NCBI GenBank assembly: GCA_014529385.2 | Contig: CM043958.1 | Coordinates: 85,667,525-85,731,524, forward strand | Source of the DNA: Adiantum capillus-veneris | Lineage: Eukaryota > Streptophyta > Polypodiopsida > Polypodiales > Pteridaceae | DNA length: 64,000 nucleotides | Direction of reading: 5' to 3' | Shown here: piece by piece, positions 50,581 through 60,498 of the stretch | Numbering within the stretch: the stretch's first letter is position 1 | How the letters are laid out: each line of letters begins with the position of its first letter | The notes under the pieces: model-generated | Told to the model about the DNA's origin: nothing | The model's database searches: none | The model's input: only the letters and a program-made list of their open reading frames with translations | Made by a program: the position numbers and the translations under genes

Positions 50581-50895
50581 TCTCTGATATCTTCATATAT
50601 TCTTTTAGAAAACTTGCAAAGGTAGTGTCATTTGGTAGTAAACCTTGCTCATGCATAGAGTGATACAACTATATGACTGCCTCATTGTACCCATTCTCTG
50701 CAAACCATGCAATCAAAGTGGTCCTATAGACAAGACTTGTCCATGCTCTTTCTCTGATATCTCATACATGATTTTAGAAAAATTGCAAAGGTAATGTCAA
50801 TTGGCAGTAAACCTTGCTCATGCATAGAGTGATACAACTATATGGTTGCCTTGTTGTACCCATTCTTTGCAAACCATGCAATTAAAGCGGTCCAA
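50581..50895. repeat. 170-base tandem duplication in the PPR relic
   Basis: The unit starting TCTCTGATAT at 50581 recurs at 50751. Both contain GTAAACCTTGCTCATGCATA and CTTGCTCATGCATAGAGTGA, with scattered differences. Confidence 0.9.
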
Positions 50896-51048
50896 TATGA
50901 GAGATTGAAGTGATCGATGATCAAACACACCTCAATATTCCGACAGTAAATTACATTTAACATACATGTCCACAAAAGTTCCAACAAGTGGGTCTTCCTC
51001 TACCTTCTCTACTATTAGATGACCATGCATGTCCTGCCCCCCCTTCCC

Positions 51049-51051
<3 letters not shown>

Positions 51052-51087
<36 letters not shown>
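51052..51087. repeat. (CT)n tract before direct repeat 1
   Basis: About 18 CT units followed by ATCC. The matching tract before repeat 2 is at 58310-58332. Confidence 0.95.
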
Positions 51088-51091
<4 letters not shown>

Positions 51092-51145
51092 TTTAGAAGA
51101 TATGAGACTCTTCATCTATGGTGTTATCCTGGGGTTTGCTTTCAC

Positions 51146-53289
51146 CCTTGGCATTCATTGACTACAAAAAATATCTCACCTGTTTGAGATCTTGCTCTCA
51201 TAGAGCTTCCAACCACGGCATTGGTTGAGTAGGCGGGAAAGGCCTCTTGGTTAAAGTATCCTTGCAAAGGGCTTTTTTCATAATACTTTTTTTTCATTAT
51301 TGTTTTTCTAGCTGGTTTATTGTGGCCACGCGTGACGGGTGAGACTTGAATGCAATAATAGTTTGGAATGAAGGGTTTCTCCAAGCCTTACGCGTGCTAT
51401 TTGGGGCAAGCTTTAGCTGTAATGCCGCCCACAATTGTAAGGGTATGATGTAGTTTGATGAAGGCTCTGCCGCGGTGGACCTTCTTCCCGGATATAGGCC
51501 ATCTTGTGTGGGCTCCGAGGATGTGGCGAGGTGGTTTCTTCCTGGTTTTATACTGTGCAGCAAGCCAATGGAAGGAGGAAAGGAAAGCTTTATAAGGTGA
51601 GCATTAACTCACTTAGTTTTCATTCTGCAAGTGTGTGTGTGTGCTCTCTCATTGTGTGCATACTCTATTCATCGTCCAAAGATTCACTTGAGGGTCTCCA
51701 TAGCATGGCTCCTAGCAAGAAGAACATTGTGGATTCAATAGAGGTAAGGGCGAAAATTTTGTTTTCTTCAAATACTTCTTATCATTTCGGGTATGGCATG
51801 GTTTTTTTTTTTAATTTACTACCACAGCATGGGCTGGTGGTGATGAAAATTAAGCATGTACATATAAAAAATTGAAGGGGTTTTTGACCTCATACCGCTA
51901 CTCTTGGAGATTCTGTTCGGAGTGAGTTGTTATTGCATGAAGTTGTTTTAATGGGGTTGAATTTTCCAACCAAGCTAGCACCGATTACGGTTTGCATAAC
52001 CTATTAGCTACTGCTGTATACAGACCGTTGTAAGGGATTTTTTCGGATCTCGGGTCATATTATGATGTACTATCTGCTAGCATGCATAATTTGAATACTA
52101 GGAATTGTTTTGGGGATGGTTCTGGGTGGTTTTGGACAGCTAGTGCCGTGGGTATTGATGACAAAAGGGTTGGTATGACCTTCTAAAGCTGCTCTTACTG
52201 CTCCTATTTGGGTGGATCTAGTTATGGCTTGTCTTGCTGAGCTTGACATTGGGAAATGATGGTGATATTCTTGCCAATGCTCTTCTGGTATGAGTCTTCT
52301 CATTAATCTGAGGATTGATTTGCTAGCTGGTCTTTATGGGCAGCTAGCTTGCATGGTATAAACATATTTTTGCCTTTATCTTTATGGGTTTGTCTCCCCC
52401 AACCTCTTTGCTGAGATGAGTAGAACTTGGTACTGATAGAATGCTATGGCTGGGAATTGAAATTGTAAGTTGGTTGCATAAGCATCATATGGTTGAAGCT
52501 TGTTTTGCTGGTTAATCTATGGATCTCTCACTAATGATTCTACTGGTTCTGTTCTATACGAATTAATACTAGTTATAGAATATCTATTGAACATAAACAT
52601 TGAGAATTTTTGAGAAATGTTCTCTTATTGCTGCTTCTAGATTTCTTCAAAAAATTTGAAGCATATGATTGGGATGGTTACAGTTGGACATGCCGATTGA
52701 TTCATTACCGGTTACTGGTGTTGGGATGTACGGCCATATGGAGAGGAATGATAACTCCTTTTCTGGTTTCTGATGATTTTAGGAGAAAAGACCAGCTAAT
52801 TTGCATATTCTTTTATTGGCTTGCAAATTGCCTAATTATATCCTATTGCATGCCATGTTTGGCTTGAATAACAGGTCAAAATTTAACACACGTAGCTAAT
52901 TAAAAGAAATTTTGCATATACATTGGATGGTTTTGCTGTCTATACCGGTTGACTAGCCAATCTTGTCGCATTATCCCACCTAGTTTCTAATTGAGCAGAA
53001 TAACGCAGTGCTATTTACAGGTACTTGAGAAGGTATGGTCTGTTACTGGTTGGTTTTGGGAAAGGGAATGTGGTGGCATGAATGTACATAGGTAAAATTT
53101 TGACTTGCCGATTAAATTCATTGACAAATGCAAATTATATCTCTCATTCATGATATTTTGATACTGTTCCTATTGGAATGAAACTGGTCTTCGACTTTGT
53201 TGGATAATCTTGTTGGTACATGACTTCTACTGTACTGGTACCGGTTCTCTCTTTATCCATGTACAGAATATGGAAAGAATACTGTAGGG
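51146..53289 (+). repeat. Direct repeat 1 (pseudo-LTR-like)
   Basis: From GGCATTCATTGACTAC to GAAAGAATACTGTAGGG. It aligns co-linearly with 58336-60448 with small indels: about 15 bases near 51935 and about 20 near 52625 are absent from repeat 2. It contains a likely promoter region, the first coding exon (51705-51743) and the start of the intron. In Penelope-like elements such repeats are called pLTRs and hold the 5' end of the ORF. Confidence 0.92.
51705..51743 (+). CDS. Penelope-like element exon 1 (start codon exon)
   Basis: ATG followed by 12 codons, MAPSKKNIVDSIE, ending exactly at a consensus donor GAG|GTAAGG. Reading on in the same frame from the acceptor at 54869/54870 (TTTTTTACTTCAG) enters the main ORF in phase 0. 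The exon is repeated in direct repeat 2 at 58898-58936 with one changed and otherwise equal codons (MALNKKNIVDSIE), and the donor there is also intact. It is the only start codon I can find for the long ORF, which itself has no nearby ATG. Confidence 0.6.
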
Positions 53290-54869
53290 ATAGTGCGGCT
53301 ATTGGGAGCAGGTTTATATTTCAAAACTGCATCTCAGTTGAGAGTACCCATCACTTACCCTAATCATAGTTGGCTTTTGGGCAGTAGATACGGGATACTG
53401 GTCGCTTTTTTGTATAGGATTGTACAAATTGTTGCTTAGGATACTAATAACAAACACTTTGTTTTGGTTTTGACTACTTTTGGCAATATTGCTGCACTTA
53501 GGGCTGATATGCAGTAATTGGCTTGATTTTATGGACCTAGTATCCAGCTAATTTGGGTGGACTTGACACAACAATAGGCTATCGTTATTCTTTTTTGTGA
53601 TCTATGGTGTACAGGAACGTTATAGATTGGATATACATTAGGATTCGCCTCTTCTCTATGTAAATATACCGCTAGAGTACTTCTAGTTGGTATATACCGC
53701 CTGTATATATCAAAGACTTCGTGATTTGGGCTATATGGGCTTGCAATCAACCACGGTTTAATTTCAAACTTTGGTTAAGCTATTGGGCTTGGCTTTGGTA
53801 TATCTATCTTGGAATTCTGCTAATGGTTGGTGTGTTGCAGACTAGTCGATTTTATTGACTCACACTACTGATGGTAAAATGCATCTATTGTCTTGGTTTT
53901 TCTTGAGAGATTCTCTTAAGGGCTGCTCTTTATTGGGGGATTACGGTTTAATGTTTTTTTGCCTGTAGTAATGTATCACCTAGTTCAGGCCCGCCGGACC
54001 TGTCGACCCCGGGATACGATTGCCAGATACTAAAACTTGACTGATACAATTCTAAAAATTGATAATTTGTTGAACAATTGCTGTTCTGAGGAATATTTTG
54101 ACTTCAAAAACTGCATTAAACTTACTTTTTTTGAAAAGCTTTAACCTTATTTAGGTAATGTTAAGGAACAATTAGAAAAACCTTTTTCATACTTTATTTC
54201 ACACTTCAAATTAATAAAGGGATGTACAATGCAAAAGAGTTGACCTAACACTTTGATAATCTTGTTTCTTTGCATTATGGAAACTGTTACACATCACTTA
54301 TATTTAAACAACATGGATTTCTTCTTAGGCTAGTACCAGCGTGACATGGATGACAACTAGGTCACCCCAGTTACCTGTTATGTAGTCTGAAAACTAACGA
54401 ATTGTTTGTTTCTTACTTTGGATGCAGGTAAGGGTGTCCTTTCCTTGGCTAGTATTTGAGAGGATGTAATGTTGTACACTGATATTGTAACAATAATCAG
54501 GACCTTCTTTCCCTAATATGGCATGATACTATGATGTATTTGTTTGGATATTCAGTCGAAAGGAATACATGATTTTGTACTATGGACAGTAGACATTGGT
54601 CTTTGTAGTTTGTCTCATGTGTTATGTATATTGTAAATGGATTAAACTCTCTCTCCTTAAGCACATGGGTGCTTTGGGTTTTAGACCTATGGCACTAGGA
54701 CCTAGTATGTAGGATTTTTATCCTTAGGAGATGCGGCTTGAAACTGGATTTTCTAGGGTAGGGGGTATCCCACACAACCATTATGACCTATGTCTTGGTT
54801 GGTTTTAGGATGGAATACCTACCAGCTCCTCTTTTTAGATCTTATTGATATTGATATTTTTTACTTCAG
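51744..54869 (+). other. Predicted 3.1 kb intron / 5' non-coding region
   Basis: Begins GTAAGG and ends ACTTCAG. T-rich, with many in-frame stops and no domain signature. Near 54421 it contains TTTGGATGCAG|GTAAGG, an acceptor fused to a donor, which could be a recursive splice point or the edge of a tiny exon. Splicing is inferred from sequence only. Confidence 0.5.
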
Positions 54870-56231
54870 ATTGTCCCCGTCTCTGCTGCTCTTGACCTTT
54901 CCACCCTTCCCTTCTTTCCGGCATCCCTGCTTGTGATTAAACTTATCCAGGACCCTTTAGCGATTTCTCTACTAAACCAATTCTCAAAGGTTACAGAAAC
55001 CCATGGCTCTATCATGAATCTATTAACCTTTAATGACTGGATTCTTATCCTTGCCAATTTGGTGGCGGAGACGAAAGAAGGAGTACTTCACCATCAAAAG
55101 TTGGCTTCTAACCTTGCTGCAATTGAAATGAGTCATAAATCTGATCTTCTTCAGTTCTCGGCTAAAGGAGGCGACCTTTCTTACTTTATCAGCAAAATTT
55201 GTGGCCTTGCTTCTTGTTTTGCCACCATTAAATCTTTTGATCTTGCTAAGGCTCCAAAAGGCCTCTTTTGTAGGGATGATGCTGCTCTTGAAGTAGTAAA
55301 AAGCTTTCAGCAAGGACTCGGCTCGTCTAGTGAAACTTCTTTACTAGATATGGTTCCAACAGTCTCGAAGTGTTTTCCCTTCTTATCTCCAAGACAGATT
55401 GCTATCGAAGGAATAGAGCTTGACCATTAGCTTTGGGAGCTTCAAAACAAAGCTTTTGTGTCACCCATCTCGATCGAGACTTGGGTTTTTCTTGCAGCCC
55501 TACCTGCCTCCACAAGTGAAGACTGTTGACTGGAGACCCTCAAGGGAGTCCAGTTCTTGGATAAAGGTGATGGCATTAAAGCACCTTTTAGTATGCATTT
55601 CTTAAATTCGAGAAAATGCCCTATCTTATCTGGCATTTATGTCACAACCAAGGGAACAATGACCTTTTCTAAACAAAGCAGTGAATTCTATTCTGAATCA
55701 ATCTGGAACATCTACCACCCCTACATCAAATGTGCTTGCAAAGCTTTGGGTGCAAAAGCTGATTGTGAGAGTAACATCCTTTGGTTTGATCATGCAATTT
55801 GGTTCCTCCTCAACCATCTGGAGGACCTCTTCCCATCACGCACAGAGGAGCATTTTCTACCTATTATTTGTTCTTGGCTTGGGGATCAGGCTAAGGAAGC
55901 TAAGCGAGCCCAGATCGCGTGCCTTCACTTCAGGAACTTCATGTACGAGGCTCTGAAAGAGCTAAAGTTATACGCACTTAGTCATCTGCTCTCTAATTTA
56001 AGTGCTTCTAAGGGCATCAAACATATCCTATCCCTTCTCAAACCTTCTCTAGATGCAGAGGAGTCGCCTAACCTCAAAAGGCCTTTGTTAACTAGTTCCG
56101 CTTCACACTCGATCACATCTTTTTTACCCCCTGCTTCTACACCAGGGTCCTCTGAAGGACGTAATAAAGCTAGAAGCTATGTCAAAGGCAGGGGGAAGAA
56201 TCTCCCTATCAAGAAAATGTTTAACTCTTGA
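54870..56231 (+). pseudogene. Penelope-like element ORF, unrecognised N-terminal region
   Basis: About 450 codons in one frame, interrupted by TAG at 55428-55430 and TGA at 55527-55529. I recognise no domain. The first half is helical and hydrophobic (NLLTFNDWILILANLVAE, FSAKGGDLSYFISKICGL). The middle has CILSGIYVTTKGTM-like strands, WNIYHPYIKCACKALG and FDHAIWFLLNHLEDLFP. The end is basic and Ser/Pro-rich (SSASHSITSFLPPASTPG, then KARSYVKGRGKNLPIKK), like a nuclear-localisation or nucleic-acid-binding tail. No GIY-YIG motif is visible. It is fused upstream of the RT in the same transcript. Confidence 0.6.
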
Positions 56232-56248
56232 TTGTATTGCTCTTTCAG

Positions 56249-58230
56249 ATCAATCGGACTGCTTCTGGAAAGCTGTTTTTATGCAAGGAAGAGAATCAAA
56301 AGAAGCGAATTGTTCATTGCCATTTTGAAAATTGTATTTTTGATTTGTTAGTCCAAGAATTTTGATACAATATGCTTTTTTACATGTGTTTAGCAACACC
56401 GACAAGGTGGATGAACTAACCTTTGGTTGGACCTTTGATCCTCCCTTGAAAAACTTTATGTATTCCACTGAATTTCTCACTTCAGGCAAACAACCATCTT
56501 GTATGTGCTCTATCTTTGGAAATTTTTGTTTTGACTTCCAGGATTTTGGACAGCACGTGTGCACTACGGATCTGTCTCTTTTTAGTTCAAAGGAAATCAA
56601 GGACCTATTGTGTAAAGGTTTGAATCATATCCCACTCCAACCACTAAATCCACACTTGGATTTTGCTGCATTACTTACTTGCTTGACTAACATAGTCAAG
56701 TTACTAAATTTGGCCAGTCTACAACATGCTAGACTTGCTAATTCTATATCCGCTCACTTTCAAATGTGTATTGAGTCAATCCCACCTGCATGGATTAGTC
56801 AAGAAGCAACATGGCTTTCGCCCTCACTATCCTCTCTGATTCATAAGCTCAAAAAGGATTGGTTTGTGGTAGGACTTGACAAAGCCCCTCATATACCCAC
56901 TATTGTCAGTAAACACTTAGCCAGGATGATGGCTCAGTCAAGGCTTAAAGGACCGGAATTTTTGCTTTCTAAAATGGATCCTAAAGAAGCCATTCGTTAT
57001 CTAGATTCCTCCCTGAGGTACTTTAAATTAGATACTCAAAGTTCGAAACTACCTATACTTCTCTCCACTTACAAAATTCACAAGCATAAGTTCAGATGGA
57101 TTTCAGATGCCTCCAACTGTATCATGTTACATGCCACTAATGTGATCATTGCTTGCCTCAATATTATTCTTATCGACTTTAATAACATTTATAAGACAAG
57201 TTTCTAACGGTGAAGACCTTCACTGGACTTATGATTAATAACTTCTGGCTTGTGAAGAACTCTTCTGAGGTATTCATTAATCTGTCGCAAAACATTGTTT
57301 CAATGTTTTCAGTTGATATCACACAATGCTATGAAAACATATCCCTCTTTGGGCCTTCTGGGCTTTTCTTTGTTCTACATCAGATTGGCAAAATGGTTTT
57401 CGCAAGGAGGAATGAGATGGGACACCAAACTATTTCACTAGCTAGAAGCCCAAGATGGGTAAAAAACATACAAAAAGGACCACCCACCCATTATAATCTC
57501 TATAATCTAATGGAGATTATTGAATGGCTCTTTTGGAATTGCTTTGTTATGCTAGGTGAGCAATGCTTTCAACAAATCCATGGTATCCCGATGGGCTTCT
57601 CATGTTCACCAGTCATGTGCAATCTATACTTGGATTTTTTTAGTATAAATGGGTACTTAAACAGCTAGACACAACTGACACTACCATTGATCTTACACAA
57701 TTTCAACACACTTATAGATATATGGATGATCTTCTAAGATTAAACAATCCCAGCTTTGCACAATGCTTACCGTTAATCTATCCAGATACTCTTAAGATTG
57801 AACCAACCTTTTTGGAGTACCTTAATATTGACAACAAAATTGTTGTTACTAAAATAGTTTTTTTAAATCTAGAGTTGACACTCTATTCTCCGTTTACAGG
57901 GAGTTATATCACTGAAGTCTCCTGGAAGAGAGACAAGCTACAACTAGGCCTGATTGAATTTGTCAGGAGAAAGAGTAATCGTCCACGAAAGATAGAAATA
58001 AAAACTTGTCTAGGCATGATACATCTAATTATGTACTCATCCTCAGATTCTTTCATTGCTTTTTAGGCAGTATGTCATCTTATGAAGAAGTATGTAGCAA
58101 ATGGGTCCGCTATGAAAGAGCTGCTTGGCACTATTAGGCATTTTCTTAATAAAAACTCTTGGACATTATGCTTGGCTAAAAAAGAGACGGTTATTGAACT
58201 TTTGGAACTTGTTCACTGATACACTGGTTG
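56249..58230 (+). pseudogene. Penelope-like element reverse transcriptase
   Basis: After a Cys/His-containing stretch (56249-56360, including VHCHFENC), the RT module reads across three frames. Upstream zinc-like motif: CMCSIFGNFCF then GQHVCTTDLSLF (56500-56580). RT blocks: VGLDKAPHIPTIV (DKG-like), LPILLSTYKIHKHKFRWISD, NFWLVKNSSEVF, FSVDITQCYENI (motif A), FQQIHGIPMGFSCSPV (motif B), and YRYMDDLLRLN with IYPDTLKIEPT (motif C). The thumb follows past a TAG near 58062. Frame breaks lie near 57205 and in a T run near 57640. From memory this block order matches RTs of animal and green-lineage Penelope-like families. Confidence 0.75.
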
Positions 58231-58302
58231 TAGGGGAGGTCTCACCACCTGGTGATGACCCTCCTCACCATGTGGTAGGCCTTTCCCTTGGTAAGGGTGT
58301 CT

Positions 58303-58334
<32 letters not shown>

Positions 58335-58335
58335 C

Positions 58336-60448
58336 CCTTGGCATTCATTGACTACAACAAATATCTCACATGTTTGAGATCTTGCTCTCATAGAGCTTCC
58401 AACCACGGCATTGGTTGATTAGGCGGGAAAGGCCTCTTGGTTAAAGTAGCCTTGTAAAGGACTTTTTTTCATTATACTTTTTTTTTCCTTATTGTTTTTT
58501 TAGCTGGTTTAATGTGGCCATGCGTGATGGGTGAGACTTGAATGCAATAATGGTTTGGAATGAAGGGTTTCTCCCCAGTCAGACGCGCGCTATTTGGGGC
58601 AAGCTTTAGCTGTAACGCCGCCCGGAATTGTGGGGGTATGGTGTAGTTTGATGAAGGCTCTTCCGCGATGGACCTTCTTCCCGGATATAGGCCATCCTGT
58701 GTGGGCTCCGAGGATGTAGCGAGGTGGTTTTCTTCCCGGTTTTATACTGTGCAGCAAGCCAATGGCAGGAGGAAAGGAAAGCTTAATAAGGTGAGCATTA
58801 AGCTCACTTAGTTTTCATTCTGCAAGTGTGTGTGTGTTCTCTCATTGTGTGCATACTCTATTCAGCGTCCAAAGCTTCACTTGAGGGTCTCCATGGCATG
58901 GCTCTTAACAAGAAGAACATTGTGGATTCAATAGAGGTAAGGGCGAAAATTTTGTTTGCTTCAAATACTTCTTACATTTCGGGTATGGCATGGTTTTTTT
59001 TTGGATTTACTGCCACAGCATGGGCTGGTGGTGATGAAAATTAAGCATGTACAGATAAAAAATTGAAGGGGTTTTTGACCTCGTACCGCTACTCTTGGAG
59101 ATTCTGTTCGGAGTGAGTTGTTATTTTAATGGGGTTGAATTTTCCAACCAAGCTAGTACCGATTACGGTTTGCATAACCTATTAGCTACTGATGTATACA
59201 GACCGTTGTAAGGGATTTTTTTCGGATCTCGGGTCGTATTATGACGTACTATCTGCTAGCATGCATAATTTGAATACTAGGAATTGTTTTGGGGATGGTT
59301 CTGGGTGGTTTTGGACAGCTAGTGCCGTGGGTATTGATGACAAAAGGGTTGGTATGACCGTCTAAAGCTGCTCTTACTGCTCCTATTTGGGTGGATCTCG
59401 TTATGGCTTGGCTTGCTGAGCTTGACATTGGGAAATGACGGTGTAAATTCTTGCCAATGCTCTTCTGGTATGAGTCTTCTCAGCAATCTGAGGATTGATT
59501 TGCTAGTTGGTCTTTATGGGCAGCTACCTTGCATGGTATAAACATATTTTTGCCTTTATCTTTATGGGTTTGTCTCCCCCACCCTCTTTGCTGAGATGAG
59601 TAGAACTTGGTATTGATAGAATGCTATGGTTGGGAATTGAAACTGTAAGTTGGTTGCATAAGCATCATATGATTGAAGCTTGTTTTGCTGGTTAATCTAT
59701 GGATCTCTCACTAATGATTCTACTGGTTCTGTTCTCTATGGATTAATACTGGTTATAAAATATCTATTGAACATAAACATTGAAAATTTTTGAGAAATGC
59801 TTTCTTTGAAAAATTTGAAGCATATGATTGGGCCGGTTACGATTGGACATGCCGACTGGTTCATTACCGGTTACTAGTGTTGGGATGTACGGCCATATGG
59901 AGAGGAATGATAACTCCTTTTTTGGTTTCTGATGATTTTAGGAGAAAAGAACAGCTAATTTGCATATTCTTTTATTGGCTTGAAAATTGCCTAATTATAT
60001 GCTATTGCATGCCATGATTGGCTCAAATTACGGGTCAAAATTTAACACACCTAGCTAATAAAAATAAATTTTGCATATACATTGGATGGGTTTGCTGTCT
60101 ATATCGGCTGACTAGCTAATCTTGTCGCATTATCCCACCTGGTTTTTTAACTGGGCAGAATAGCACAGTGCTATTTACAGGTACTTGAGAAGGTATGGTG
60201 TTTTACTGGTTGGTTTTGGGAAAAGGAATGTCGTGGCATGAATGTACATAGGTAAAATTTGACTTGCCGATTAAATTCATTGACAAATGCAGATTATATC
60301 TCTCATTTATGATGTTATGATATTGTTCCTATTGGAATGAAACTGGTCTTCGACTTTACTGGATAATCTTGCTGATACATGACTTCTACTGTACTGGTAC
60401 CGGTTCTCTCTTTATCCGTGTACAGAATATGGAAAGAATACTATAGGG
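58336..60448 (+). repeat. Direct repeat 2 (pseudo-LTR-like), 3' truncated
   Basis: Co-linear with repeat 1 from GGCATTCATTGACTAC to GAATACTATAGGG. It includes its own copy of exon 1 and the donor site. It ends where gypsy-C2 begins at 60449. Relative to repeat 1 it lacks about 65 bases between the CT tract and the shared start. Confidence 0.92.
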
Positions 60449-60498
60449 CTTGAAGTGGCAAAGTACACATAAAAAGTTTACACCTAAAAGTTGTTAGA

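Larger units (their letters stand above)
48540..50900 (-). pseudogene. Pentatricopeptide-repeat (PPR) protein relic, PLS type
   Basis: Minus-strand fragments carry the typical land-plant PPR phrase LGNALVDMYAKCG: clear near 49140-49180, and weaker versions near 48870 and 49440. A PPR unit YHSMHEQGLLPNDTTFASFLKE lies near 50600-50668, and an E-domain-like end (ACQKWNNVEIERQAFEATL, then FNIYVETNMWEKAHKIKAM) lies at 49880-50070. PLS-type PPR proteins act in organellar RNA editing. The order of the units is scrambled by tandem duplications, and stops and shifts occur throughout, so nothing functional remains. Confidence 0.8.
51052..60448 (+). mobile_element. Penelope-like retroelement with long direct repeats
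   Basis: A 9.4 kb unit: direct repeat 1 (51146-53289), a further 1.6 kb non-coding, a long coding region (54870-58230) with a reverse transcriptase, then direct repeat 2 (58336-60448) of about 95% identity, each repeat preceded by a CT tract. RT features are those of Penelope-like elements rather than LTR or LINE types: a DKA motif in place of DKG, KIHK.KFRWI, VDITQCYENI, GIPMGFSCSPV and YRYMDD. No integrase, tyrosine recombinase or GIY-YIG endonuclease is visible. The right repeat is cut at 60448 by gypsy-C2. Several stops and shifts show the copy is not active. Confidence 0.72.

Noticed and set aside
52760-52800. Hammerhead-ribozyme-like core (CTGATGA ... GAAA) in direct repeat 1
   Set aside because: Penelope-like elements can carry hammerhead ribozymes, so I looked. 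The flanking bases pair with each other and not in the stem I/III arrangement, stem II is not stable, and repeat 2 has changes that break the pairing.
51052-60448. Classical LTR retrotransposon as explanation for the 2.1 kb repeats
   Set aside because: No primer-binding site next to repeat 1, no polypurine tract before repeat 2, no protease, RNase H or integrase, and RT motifs of a different type.
51052-60448. DIRS-like element
   Set aside because: No tyrosine recombinase signature is visible and the repeats are direct, not split or inverted.
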